Notes under the pieces: model-generated
Databases searched by the model: none
Seen by the model: only the letters and a program-made list of their open reading frames with translations
Told to the model about the DNA's origin: nothing
Part shown: positions 7,189-14,777 of the stretch, one piece after another
How positions within the stretch are numbered: position 1 is the first letter of the stretch
Layout of the letters: every line of letters begins with the position of its first letter
Position numbers and translations under genes: made by a program
NCBI GenBank assembly: GCA_015064195.1
Contig: SVSO01000015.1
Span: 1-25,195, forward strand
Direction of reading: 5' to 3'
DNA: 25,195 nucleotides
Origin: Oscillospiraceae bacterium
GTDB taxonomy: Bacteria > Bacillota_A > Clostridia > Oscillospirales > CAG-272

Positions 7189-8649
7189 TTATTCTTCCGA
7201 GGTGAGAAATTCGATGACCGTGTTCCAGTGGGTATCCACTTTCGTCTGATTGCTTGCGATGGTGGAGACGATGTTCGCCTTTTTCTGGACGATGGTCGCC
7301 AGCTTCATGACCCAGCCTCCATTGCAGTCGTAGAGATATGCGAAGTCGATGACACTGGAACCAAGGATGAGACGGAGCATTTCGATGGAATCCTCATCGC
7401 GGGTGCCCTTCTGCTCCAGCGCCATGTTGATGTAAGCCGGTGTTACCTGCAGATAGCTGGCGGCACTCAGGGCTTCCACAACTGCGCCGATCATATCGGT
7501 GTTCTGTGCCGTTGCGGGAATGGTCATGATGTCCGCGCCGCCGTCAACAATGGTGTAGTATTCGGCCTGCGCCTCATCGTATTTGGGCATGGGAAGCACG
7601 CCGAATTCATCGTTGAAGGCGCGCATTTCCGGCCAGCAGAGGTCGTCAACCTGTGCGGGCATGAACAGCACATTGCCGGTGGGGAACAGGGTCTTGCGGA
7701 GTGCGCGGCCTGCACCGGTCTTGCTGTTGGTGCCGGGATTGCTGTGGAACAGATCGGACAGCTTTTCCAGCACGGAGAGGGTCTTTTCGCTGCTGATGGT
7801 GTGAGTCGGATTCAAATCGTCATCGAATTCGGTGAGGGTCGCATCGCTGGCGTAGACGAATGCTGCCAGAAGGCAGGCAGCCGCTGTGCCGCCGAAGCCG
7901 TAGAAATCGCCGTCATCACGGGCACTGTCGCCGTTCACATCCGTGTACAGTTCGCTTGTGAGGCTGTTGAGCATATCCAGCGTCCATTTGCCGGAGCGGA
8001 CGGTTTCGTAAAGATCGGGGATATTCTGATATTCCTCCGCCTTGGTTTTGTTGTAGAGCATCATCCATGTCTGCATGATGTAGCTGATGGAGAGATCGCT
8101 TTCAAGCATGAAGAGCTTGCTGCCCTCCGTTGCATCCTTGATGGATTGGTTGTACCACGGCTTTTCAAGATCGATATATTTGACCGTGTTCCAGTCAAGG
8201 AACAGATCGGACATGGCATCCTGACCGGAGCGGATGAACTGGCTGAATACGAGGTCGTAATCATCCGAGCCGCTGAGCACAGAGGATTTGATGCGGGAGG
8301 AGACTTCGGTATATTTTTCGATGATCGTTTCATCGATGACAATGTTAAAACGCTCTGCGACATCGCTGTTGCGGCGGTAGATGGCATCGTTTACCGTGTC
8401 GCCGTTTTCTTCTTCCGCATAGAAACCGTAGACGCTGGGCGTTTGCTGAACGGTGCGGAAATGTGCGCCGCCGAAGTCAAGGGCGGGGACGTCATCGGTG
8501 AGCACGGTGGTTTCGGCAGTAGTAGAGTCTGTGTCAGAAGATGTGTCAGTGGTGTCGGGGTTGGAAGTGCTGCCGCAGGAGAGTGCTGCGGAAGATGTGA
8601 GCAGTGCAGCAAGCAGGAGTGCAAGTGCACGGGTGGAATTGCGGATCAT
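7189..8649 (-). CDS. Extracellular solute-binding lipoprotein 3
   Basis: A 486-residue lipoprotein with a long hydrophobic signal and lipobox ALSC (cysteine at residue 25). A Thr/Ser/Asp-rich linker follows, then an SBP fold related to SBP-1 and SBP-2. Shared landmarks are PALDFGG, EENGDTVNDAIYRRN, VRSGKWTLDML, FGVLPMPKYDEAQ and a KGTRDEDSIEML block near the end. It is far more diverged than SBP-1 and SBP-2 are from each other. The EF-hand-like loop is DVNGDSARDDGD (7906-7941), with Arg where a hydrophobic residue is usual. It stands alone, with no isomerase, dehydrogenase or transporter gene, and is divergent from AraC-2. The GGAGG site before the ATG at 8649 supports the start. The ligand is unknown. 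Confidence 0.88.
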   Translation of the reverse strand: MIRNSTRALALLLAALLTSSAALSCGSTSNPDTTDTSSDTDSTTAETTVLTDDVPALDFGGAHFRTVQQTPSVYGFYAEEENGDTVNDAIYRRNSDVAERFNIVIDETIIEKYTEVSSRIKSSVLSGSDDYDLVFSQFIRSGQDAMSDLFLDWNTVKYIDLEKPWYNQSIKDATEGSKLFMLESDLSISYIMQTWMMLYNKTKAEEYQNIPDLYETVRSGKWTLDMLNSLTSELYTDVNGDSARDDGDFYGFGGTAAACLLAAFVYASDATLTEFDDDLNPTHTISSEKTLSVLEKLSDLFHSNPGTNSKTGAGRALRKTLFPTGNVLFMPAQVDDLCWPEMRAFNDEFGVLPMPKYDEAQAEYYTIVDGGADIMTIPATAQNTDMIGAVVEALSAASYLQVTPAYINMALEQKGTRDEDSIEMLRLILGSSVIDFAYLYDCNGGWVMKLATIVQKKANIVSTIASNQTKVDTHWNTVIEFLTSEE

Positions 8650-8682
8650 GATAATTTACCTCCGATTTTTTGTACTATCACC

Positions 8683-8711
8683 ATTATAGCATACAAATTT
8701 CCGGATTACCA
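8683..8711 (-). promoter_or_regulatory. Promoter of SBP-3
   Basis: On the minus strand, TATAAT at 8683-8688 is preceded by TG one base away (TGCTATAAT), an extended -10. The -35 at 17 bases is poor (TGGTAA). It lies about 35 bases upstream of the ATG. A weak -35 fits dependence on an activator such as AraC-2. Confidence 0.65.
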
Positions 8712-8751
8712 TTGATTTTGTGGGCTAAAACAGGATTTTTGTGATTTTTTG

Positions 8752-8780
8752 TTGACTTTTTTCATCGGATGGTGTATAAT
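8752..8780 (+). promoter_or_regulatory. Promoter of AraC-2
   Basis: TTGACT (8752-8757), a 17-base spacer and TATAAT (8775-8780), close to consensus. Transcription would begin near 8787, only about 11 bases before the first ATG of AraC-2. Confidence 0.85.
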
Positions 8781-8797
8781 GATTACGGTGATTGCAT

Positions 8798-9658
8798 ATG
8801 GCTGACAATATGACAATATACGCTCACATTATCGACGGTATCGTGTTTGAGTATCGCTGTAATGAGGATAAGGCGGCGAATCCTGCCCATTATCCCCATG
8901 TACATAGGTTTTGTGAACTGTATTTTTATTTAGCCGGGAATTGTTCCTATATGATCGAGAACGGTATGTTTCAGGTGACTCCCGGAACGGTGATCTTTAC
9001 CCGGCCCGGTGAGCTTCATTCCGTGAAGATCAATGAGCCGTGTCTGTATGAGCGGTGTTATTTTCAGATTCATGCGGGCGCATTTGAGTTTCTCGGCGCG
9101 GATGCGGCACGTGAGACGATGCGCTGTTTCTTTGACCGGGATTTCGGTATGGGAAATGCGGCGGTTCTGTCATCGGAGATGGCAAGATCCTGTGAGCGGC
9201 GGATCCGCAGAACCTGCGAGCTGCTGCGATCCGGCTCAAGTGATGCAAAATCGCTGGCGCTGGCGGAGCTTCTGGTGCTTCTTCATGATATCAATGTCAG
9301 CCGGGACGGGACGAATCTGCTGAACAATCCGACGGCAAACGGGCTCATCGGGGATGCGCTCCGGTATATCAACAGCAATCTCAGCGAGCTGCGTTCCACG
9401 GCGGAGCTGGCCTCGGCACTGTTCGTATCGCGGGAATATCTCTCCCGCAAGTTCAGCCTTGTCATGGGCGTGTCGTTGAATCGGTATATCACCGTCAAGC
9501 GGGTGGAGCTGGCCAAAGCACTGCTGCAGGAAGGCGCAAGTCTGGAATCGGTCTGCGAAAAATGCGGATGGATGGATTATTCCTATTTCATCCGGGTGTT
9601 CCGTCAGGAGACCGGTATGACCCCCATGCGGTATCGCAGCCTGAAGCATCATCCCTGA
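8798..9658 (+). CDS. AraC-family transcriptional regulator 2
   Basis: About 286 residues. The N-terminal cupin-like domain includes HVHRFCELYFYLAGN and the PGTVIFTRPGELHSV strand. The C-terminal AraC DNA-binding domain has TAELASALFVSREYLSRKF and LESVCEKCGWMDYSYFIRVF. It diverges from SBP-3 and probably controls it. The start is uncertain: ATG 8798 and ATG 8810 are both in frame, a TTG at 8792 is less likely, and none has a good SD sequence. The promoter is so close that the mRNA leader would be only 10-25 bases, so initiation may be nearly leaderless. The family assignment is firm. Confidence 0.88.
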   Translation: MADNMTIYAHIIDGIVFEYRCNEDKAANPAHYPHVHRFCELYFYLAGNCSYMIENGMFQVTPGTVIFTRPGELHSVKINEPCLYERCYFQIHAGAFEFLGADAARETMRCFFDRDFGMGNAAVLSSEMARSCERRIRRTCELLRSGSSDAKSLALAELLVLLHDINVSRDGTNLLNNPTANGLIGDALRYINSNLSELRSTAELASALFVSREYLSRKFSLVMGVSLNRYITVKRVELAKALLQEGASLESVCEKCGWMDYSYFIRVFRQETGMTPMRYRSLKHHP

Positions 9659-9858
9659 GCGCGTACCGATGCGGCGGCACAGCATTGGAGCGTGTCGAGC
9701 ATCCGGCGGTGCGTTTCAAGCGTGCGGCGGTGACGTTCGAGGGCTTCTTCACGGGTGGGCGCGTAGGTGATATGCCCGTCCGAGCGGGCGCACCATGCTT
9801 CGGCGGACGGTCTGCGGCTGCTGTATTCCACGGTAACGGCGGATCTGGGTTCGGTCAT
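9649..9858 (-). CDS. Small hypothetical protein (69 residues)
   Basis: Not recognised. It is a short basic protein with an N-terminal segment that looks beta-rich. The C-terminal half is a probable charged helix with repeated Arg/His spacing (ALERHRRTLETHRRMLDTLQ). There are no signal peptide or membrane segments. Support for a real gene comes from an AGAGGT site about 7 bases upstream of the ATG and a plausible promoter at 9891-9918. Its 3' end overlaps the AraC-2 stop by 10 bases in convergent orientation. The reading frame is GC-rich, so chance openness is possible. Confidence 0.5.
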   Translation of the reverse strand: MTEPRSAVTVEYSSRRPSAEAWCARSDGHITYAPTREEALERHRRTLETHRRMLDTLQCCAAASVRAQG

Positions 9859-9890
9859 AAAAGCTACCTCTTTATCATGAATATACCTAT

Positions 9891-9918
9891 ATCATACCAC
9901 AAAATCAGAAAAAATCAA
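9891..9918 (-). promoter_or_regulatory. Probable promoter of the small hypothetical gene
   Basis: On the minus strand, TTGATT (9913-9918), 16 bases, then TATGAT (9891-9896), in an AT-rich island. It is the only plausible promoter for the 69-residue gene. Confidence 0.5.
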
Positions 9919-9925
9919 CATAAAA

Positions 9926-10738
9926 ATGGAAAATATTACCTATCTTTTCTTCGACCGATTCCGACAGTCGGTCGGATTTTGTCAGATGGGGACAAATTTT
10001 GCCTGGGAGAGTGAGCGGCGTATCAAAGATGAGCGTTCCATACTGAATGATTCGGAGCGATCCGAAGCCTATATAAAAGAACTGCGGAGTAAAGCAGATG
10101 CACTGCAGTGGGATGCGCTTTCCGATCGGGAGCTGCTTGCCGCACTGCTTTCCTTCGCCGTGGATGCCGAACACGCAGAGCAGCTGGCGGATGAACTGCT
10201 TTGCCGGTTCGGCACTTTTCGCACTGTTTTCAAGGCGGATCATCACACCCTCGGGAAGATCCCCGGAATGCCGGAAAATGCGGTGCGGCTGCTCCTGCTT
10301 GCCGCCTGCGTGATCTACGGTGAACGGCCGCGTGAGCAAATTCACTACGGGGAGCAGGTGGAGAGTATCCCTAAGCTGTTTGAACGGGAGATCGACGGCT
10401 CGCCAAACGAGGAATTGTGGGCGGCGGGCTACGATGAGCACGGAATGCTGTGCGCGTGCGAGTGCATTGCGCGGGGCGAGATCGATCATGTGACCACCAG
10501 CGTTTCCGCTGTCGCCGATTTTTGCGTTTCCCACCGCATCCATGTGGTAGCGTTGGCGCACAATCATCCGATGCAGGGAAGCGGGATCAGCGCGGAAGAC
10601 CGGAAAAGTGCGCAGCTTCTGTACGGGCTTCTGTCGGATTTCGACATTTATCTGCGCTGGTTCGTGGTGCTTTCCGACACGACGGAGACCATCGCATTTG
10701 ATCCGCCGCGGCAGTATTTCAGCAGAGACTGCCAATAA
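9926..10738 (+). CDS. RadC-family JAB/MPN-domain protein
   Basis: The protein is 270 residues from the first ATG, or 250 from ATG 9986. A helix-hairpin-helix-type region (LSDRELLAALL, then LGKIPGMPENAVRLLLLA) precedes a JAB metalloprotease-like domain. That domain has the metal motif HNHPMQGSGISAED near residue 212, matching the H-x-H-x7-S-x2-D pattern. RadC proteins are common and their biochemical role is unsettled; a DNA repair function is not established. The 40-45 residues before the usual RadC start are extra. Neither candidate start has a good SD, and a hairpin (CGACCGA/TCGGTCG, about 9953-9977) lies between them, so ATG 9986 with the hairpin in the leader is possible. The 3' end overlaps the convergent YlbJ-like gene by 20 bases. 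Confidence 0.82.
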   Translation: MENITYLFFDRFRQSVGFCQMGTNFAWESERRIKDERSILNDSERSEAYIKELRSKADALQWDALSDRELLAALLSFAVDAEHAEQLADELLCRFGTFRTVFKADHHTLGKIPGMPENAVRLLLLAACVIYGERPREQIHYGEQVESIPKLFEREIDGSPNEELWAAGYDEHGMLCACECIARGEIDHVTTSVSAVADFCVSHRIHVVALAHNHPMQGSGISAEDRKSAQLLYGLLSDFDIYLRWFVVLSDTTETIAFDPPRQYFSRDCQ

Positions 10739-11669
10739 GTCCTGCCATGAGAACTGCCGAGATCAGTTTACAGCAATAACAGCGCTTCATTCGGATGCCG
10801 CTGCCGGACAAAATGGAGGATATCTGCATCTGCACGGAGAGTCCCGACCATCCAACGGCGGCGGCACAAATGATTTTTGCGCTCTTGCCGCCAAGCTCCG
10901 CGCAACGGCGTGCGCCGAGGGTCAGCTCGAAGATGGCGGCAGTGACAGCGGCGGCTCTCTCACCGAGGGCGGCTTCCGTAATGAGGCAGGCCGCATCGCC
11001 AACAACAGCGAAAAATACGGCGAAGGAGCAGATCTTCAGCATGGTGATGCCGCCGCTTGTGATGGCATCGGTGATGATGGCGGCGGCAGGACGCGGACTG
11101 CACGGCAGGACGGCGGATGGCTGGTATTTTCCCCGGCGGCGCTGAAGGATGCCCACAAAAAATGCCGCCGCCAGCTGACAGAGATACAGCTGCAGGCCGA
11201 ATGACGCATCGCCCATGAGGGATGCACCGATTCCGCCGATGCAGAATGCGGGGCTGGCGTTGTTGGTGAAGGTACACAGCCGCTCCGCTTCATCCCGTGA
11301 CAGCTGGCCCTGCTCATACAGCTCCCGCGTGCAGACTGCACCGATGGGAAATCCGCCCAGTGCGCCCATGAGAATGGGATACGCGGCGGCGGGACTCATG
11401 CCGAACAGCCGGCCGATGGGCTTGCCGACAAGCTTTGCGAGGGCTTGGGGAATGCCAACGCCGCTCAGGATGCCAACCAGCACGATGAAGGGAAACAGCG
11501 CGGGGATGAGGCTTGCGGCACAGGCGCGGAGTGCGGATGCGGCGGAGGATGCCGCAAGGGACGGCGCGCGGAGAAAGTAGCCAAGCAGGAAAAATGCGGG
11601 CAGCCAGAGGATGAGTGCCGAAGGGCCGGGAAGCCGGTTCTTGGTTGTCAGAATAATAATCACCGCCAT
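10719..11669 (-). CDS. ylbJ: YlbJ-like nucleoside-recognition (GATE) domain membrane protein, sporulation-associated
   Basis: About 316 residues and mostly hydrophobic, with six to eight likely membrane segments. The conserved core PILMGALGGFPIGAV and the segment LCTFTNNASPAFCIGGIG are typical of the YlbJ family. In Bacillus, YlbJ is a sporulation integral membrane protein needed for heat-resistant spores. The neighbouring yqfC/yqfD genes, also sporulation genes in Bacillus, support the same role. The ATG at 11669 was chosen because the longer frame to 11747 would overlap the divergent yqfC start; no clear SD is visible for it. It is divergent from yqfC and convergent with radC, overlapping by 20 bases. 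The family is well supported; the symbol is by similarity of core motifs only. Confidence 0.75.
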   Translation of the reverse strand: MAVIIILTTKNRLPGPSALILWLPAFFLLGYFLRAPSLAASSAASALRACAASLIPALFPFIVLVGILSGVGIPQALAKLVGKPIGRLFGMSPAAAYPILMGALGGFPIGAVCTRELYEQGQLSRDEAERLCTFTNNASPAFCIGGIGASLMGDASFGLQLYLCQLAAAFFVGILQRRRGKYQPSAVLPCSPRPAAAIITDAITSGGITMLKICSFAVFFAVVGDAACLITEAALGERAAAVTAAIFELTLGARRCAELGGKSAKIICAAAVGWSGLSVQMQISSILSGSGIRMKRCYCCKLISAVLMAGLIGSLC

Positions 11670-11699
11670 TTGTTCATATGATGATACCGGATAACAAAT
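11668..11699. promoter_or_regulatory. Inverted repeat in the ylbJ-yqfC divergent region
   Basis: ATTTGTT (11668-11674) and AACAAAT (11693-11699) are exact inverted arms with an 18-base spacer that includes CATATGAT. It spans the ylbJ start codon and lies upstream of yqfC. It could be an operator, or overlap a sporulation-sigma promoter for yqfC. The function is not shown. Confidence 0.35.
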
Positions 11700-11722
11700 C
11701 TTATACAAACCGGGGAGATCAT

Positions 11723-12028
11723 ATGAATCATTCTCAGAAAAAACCACTCTCCCAGCGCCTTTGTGAGACGCTGGATATTCCCGTTGGAACCTTCGGGCGG
11801 ATCTCGTTCATTGAGGCGGTGGGCAATCGGGAGCTTTGCATCAGCGGCTGTGAAACCCTGACCTCCTATTCGGATACGCAGGTGGTGCTCATGCTGTGCG
11901 ACGGACAGCTGACGGTCAACGGCAGCCTTCTGGAGCTGCGCAGCTTTTCCGGCGGCCGCGTATCGGTGAGCGGCATCATCGAGAGCATTCTCTACGGCGC
12001 GAAGGAGGGTGACGGCCATGCTTCGTAG
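11723..12028 (+). CDS. yqfC: Sporulation protein YqfC (YabP/YqfC family)
   Basis: A 101-residue protein in the YabP/YqfC family. Its features are the N-terminal LSQRLCETLDIP, a strand-rich middle (ISGCETLTSYSDTQVVLMLC) and the C-terminal VSGIIESILYG. YqfC proteins act in the mother cell during sporulation in Bacillus relatives. The ATG at 11723 has GGGGAG 5 bases upstream; an earlier in-frame ATG at 11678 has no SD. The stop overlaps the start of yqfD by 11 bases, the classic yqfC-yqfD arrangement. It heads the plus-strand housekeeping cluster. Confidence 0.87.
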   Translation: MNHSQKKPLSQRLCETLDIPVGTFGRISFIEAVGNRELCISGCETLTSYSDTQVVLMLCDGQLTVNGSLLELRSFSGGRVSVSGIIESILYGAKEGDGHAS

Positions 12029-13193
12029 GCTGGTGTTCTGGCTCATGGGAAGCCGCGATTACCGGGTGTCGGAGCGGCCGGATGAGGCGGCGCGGCTCGT
12101 CACCGGATCGGGGGCCAACTACCGGAATCTGCGGCGGGATGCGGAGGGGGCGCGCTTCTCTCTGCCCCTTACCGACTGCCGATCGGTGACGCGCATCCTC
12201 GCCAATCACGGCATCACAGCCGAGGTGACAGCTGAGCATGGGCTTTGCTATCTCCTTCATCGCTATCGGAAGCGATACGGCATCGCAGTGGGCGCGGTGC
12301 TGTTTTGTGCGATCCTGTTTTTGTCCGAGCAGTTCATCTGGACGGTGGAGGTGGTGGGCAATGACCGGATATCCGCCGGGGAGATCACGCGGCGGTTTGA
12401 GACACTGGGCGTCGGCGTCGGGACATACATTCCCGGCATCGACTTTGACTGGGTACACAATCAGATGCTCATCGACTATCCCGATCTTGCGTGGGCGGCG
12501 GTGAATGTACGCGGCACACGAGCGGTGGCGGAGGTGCGGGAGATGGCAGTGAACGATCCCGTCCCCGATGAGATTTCGCCCCACAATCTCATCGCCGCCG
12601 AGGACGGCATCGTCCGCTCTGTGGAAATCCTGCGGGGACAGCCCATTGCGGAAACGGACGGACTGGTGCGGAAGGGCGAGCTTCTGGCATCGGGCATCGA
12701 GGAGACGAAGAAGGGCTTCAAGCTGGTTCACGCCAGAGGACGGGTCATGGCGGAGGTGAAACGGACGATCACCGTGGAAATTCCGCTGGAATCTGTTCGT
12801 CGTGAGGCTGTCGGGCGGGAATTTTTCGAGCGATATTTGAATATTTTCGGATTTTCCGTAAAATTTTTCGGAAACACTGGAAATATGCCCCCGGAATGTG
12901 ATACAATAATAAGAGAGCATCCTCTGCGCGTGTTCGGCATCATTGAGCTGCCGGTGTCGGTGACGGAAATCTGTCATCGGGAGCTTGCCGATGTGACGGT
13001 GACGCTCACCGGAGAGGAAGCGAAGGCGGAGGCTTACCGCAGACTGCGGGCGGAATGCGCGGCGGCGACGGCGGACGGGGAGCTGCTTGCGCGAAGCACA
13101 TCGGCGGGCCTGCGGGACGGTGCGTATGTCATCGAGTGCCGGCTTACCGTGCTGCGGAACATTGCGGTGGAAGCACCCATTTATACAGACTGA
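12018..13193 (+). CDS. yqfD: Sporulation protein YqfD
   Basis: A 391-residue membrane protein. A cytoplasmic N-terminal domain (LVTGSGANYRNLRRDAEGAR) is followed by one membrane segment at about residues 87-108. The large C-terminal part contains a POTRA/FtsQ-like stretch (IWTVEVVGNDRISAGEI). YqfD is required for late sporulation in Bacillus; its molecular role is poorly defined. The ATG at 12018 has AAGGAGGG 8 bases upstream, and a GTG at 12009 overlaps that site and is rejected. Overlap with yqfC suggests coupled translation. A short AT-rich patch near 12830-12910 stands out from the GC-rich gene but keeps the frame. phoH follows after 25 bases. Confidence 0.88.
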   Translation: MLRRLVFWLMGSRDYRVSERPDEAARLVTGSGANYRNLRRDAEGARFSLPLTDCRSVTRILANHGITAEVTAEHGLCYLLHRYRKRYGIAVGAVLFCAILFLSEQFIWTVEVVGNDRISAGEITRRFETLGVGVGTYIPGIDFDWVHNQMLIDYPDLAWAAVNVRGTRAVAEVREMAVNDPVPDEISPHNLIAAEDGIVRSVEILRGQPIAETDGLVRKGELLASGIEETKKGFKLVHARGRVMAEVKRTITVEIPLESVRREAVGREFFERYLNIFGFSVKFFGNTGNMPPECDTIIREHPLRVFGIIELPVSVTEICHRELADVTVTLTGEEAKAEAYRRLRAECAAATADGELLARSTSAGLRDGAYVIECRLTVLRNIAVEAPIYTD

Positions 13194-13218
13194 AAATTTA
13201 TTGTAAGAAGGAATCAAA

Positions 13219-14247
13219 ATGCCAGAGAAGATTATACTTACCGATTCTGCCGAGCAGACGGCGAAGCTGTTCGGTGAGCTTGATGTGAACCTTGAGAAGC
13301 TGGAGAGCGCATTCGGCGTTGTTATCCGATCGAAGGACGGCGTGAATGCGGCGGGGGATGCCATCAGCATCTCCGGCGAGCTTGCGGCGGTGGAGCGGGC
13401 GGCGGATGCGCTGGGGTATCTGAAGCGCATGGCGAAGCTTGGCAATACGCTGACCGCGCAGAATGTGGATTATGTCATCGACATGGTGTCCGACGGCAGA
13501 GACAGTGAGCTGTCTGAGCTGGACGACGATGCCATCTGCCTGACCAACCGGGGCAAGCCCATCAAGGCGAAGACCATCGGCCAGAAGAAATATGTCTCCG
13601 CCATCAAAAAGAATACCATCGTCATGGGCATCGGCCCGGCGGGAACGGGCAAGACCTTCCTCGCCGTGGCCATGGCGGTGACGGCGCTCAAGGCGAAGCA
13701 GGTGGAGCGCATCATTCTGACCCGCCCGGCTGTGGAAGCAGGCGAAAAGCTGGGATTTCTCCCCGGCGATCTGCAGAATAAAATCGACCCCTATCTGCGG
13801 CCGCTTTACGACGCGCTGTACGAGATGCTGGGCACGGAGGCATACGGACGGTATGTGGAGCGCGGCACCATCGAGATCGCACCGCTGGCCTATATGCGCG
13901 GCCGGACGCTGGACGATTCCTTCATCATTCTCGATGAAGCGCAGAATACCACGCCGGAGCAAATGAAGATGTTTTTAACCCGTCTCGGCTTCAATTCCAA
14001 GGTGGTCGTCACCGGCGACCTGACCCAGACCGACCTGCCATTCGGCAAAAAGAGCGGCCTTGCGGAAGCGGTGAAGATTTTGGAGGGCATCGATGACATC
14101 GCCATCCATCGCTTCACCGAGCGGGACGTGGTGCGGCACAGACTGGTGCAGAAGATCATTCTCGCCTATGATAATTACGACAGGAGCCGTCAGACCGGAG
14201 AAAATCGGCAGGCGAAGTTTAAAATGAGAAAGGATAACGAACAATGA
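13219..14247 (+). CDS. phoH: PhoH family ATPase
   Basis: A 342-residue cytoplasmic P-loop protein. An N-terminal KH-like region of about 100 residues precedes Walker A GPAGTGKT (near residue 139) and Walker B with SFIILDEAQN (near 233). A conserved segment VVTGDLTQTDLP follows. PhoH-like proteins are ATPases linked to RNA metabolism and are typically adjacent to ybeY, as here. GTAAGAAGGAATC before the ATG gives a reasonable SD. Its stop overlaps the ybeY start as ATGA (14244-14247), so the two are translationally coupled. Confidence 0.94.
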   Translation: MPEKIILTDSAEQTAKLFGELDVNLEKLESAFGVVIRSKDGVNAAGDAISISGELAAVERAADALGYLKRMAKLGNTLTAQNVDYVIDMVSDGRDSELSELDDDAICLTNRGKPIKAKTIGQKKYVSAIKKNTIVMGIGPAGTGKTFLAVAMAVTALKAKQVERIILTRPAVEAGEKLGFLPGDLQNKIDPYLRPLYDALYEMLGTEAYGRYVERGTIEIAPLAYMRGRTLDDSFIILDEAQNTTPEQMKMFLTRLGFNSKVVVTGDLTQTDLPFGKKSGLAEAVKILEGIDDIAIHRFTERDVVRHRLVQKIILAYDNYDRSRQTGENRQAKFKMRKDNEQ

Positions 14248-14720
14248 GACATTATATTCATTTCACAAACGAGCAGGACATGGAGGCCGTGACCTCCGAG
14301 CTGAGATGCCTGGTGAAAGCGGCCATTTACGCATCGCTGGCTTATGAGGATTTCCGCCGGAGCGCGGAGATCTCGGTGACATTCACCGACAACGAGGGCA
14401 TCCGGGAGATCAACCGGGAGCATCGGGACATCGACTCCGCCACGGATGTGCTGTCCTTTCCCATGCTGGGCGACGATGAGTTTGACGATGTGAATCACGG
14501 CACGGGCGCGGTACTGCTGGGCGATATTGTGATCTCTCTTGAGCGCGCACGGGAGCAGGCGGCGGAGTTCGGCCACAGCTACACCCGTGAGGTGGCGTTC
14601 CTGACCGTCCATTCGGTGCTCCATCTGCTGGGCTACGACCATGTGAACAGCGAGGAAGAAGAGCACGAAATGCGTGTGCGTCAGCACGCGATTCTCGACT
14701 ATATGGGGATTTCGCGGTAA
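14244..14720 (+). CDS. ybeY: Endoribonuclease / rRNA maturation factor YbeY
   Basis: A 158-residue zinc metalloprotein. The signature HSVLHLLGYDH gives the three zinc-binding histidines in H-x3-H-x5-H spacing. An upstream INREHRDIDSATDVLSFPM segment is highly typical. YbeY is needed for 16S rRNA 3'-end maturation and 70S quality control. It overlaps phoH by 4 bases. In Bacillus relatives the 7TM-HD gene yqfF usually lies between phoH and ybeY; here there is no room for it. Confidence 0.95.
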   Translation: MRHYIHFTNEQDMEAVTSELRCLVKAAIYASLAYEDFRRSAEISVTFTDNEGIREINREHRDIDSATDVLSFPMLGDDEFDDVNHGTGAVLLGDIVISLERAREQAAEFGHSYTREVAFLTVHSVLHLLGYDHVNSEEEEHEMRVRQHAILDYMGISR

Positions 14721-14734
14721 AGTCGTTTTTTCAC

Positions 14735-14763
14735 TGGACAAGCACGGAAAAATGTGGTATAAT
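14735..14763 (+). promoter_or_regulatory. Internal promoter upstream of the zinc-ribbon gene and era
   Basis: TGGACA (14735-14740), 17 bases, then TATAAT (14758-14763), near consensus. The -10 box ends only 14 bases before the ATG at 14778. The predicted start (about 14770) falls in the AAAGGAG site itself. Confidence 0.7.
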
Positions 14764-14777
14764 AAAAGGAGAAATCA

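Noticed and set aside
11976..13445. Minus-strand open frame of 489 codons opposite yqfD
   Set aside because: It is low in plausible domain content and rich in Arg/His, and lies opposite a well-supported gene.
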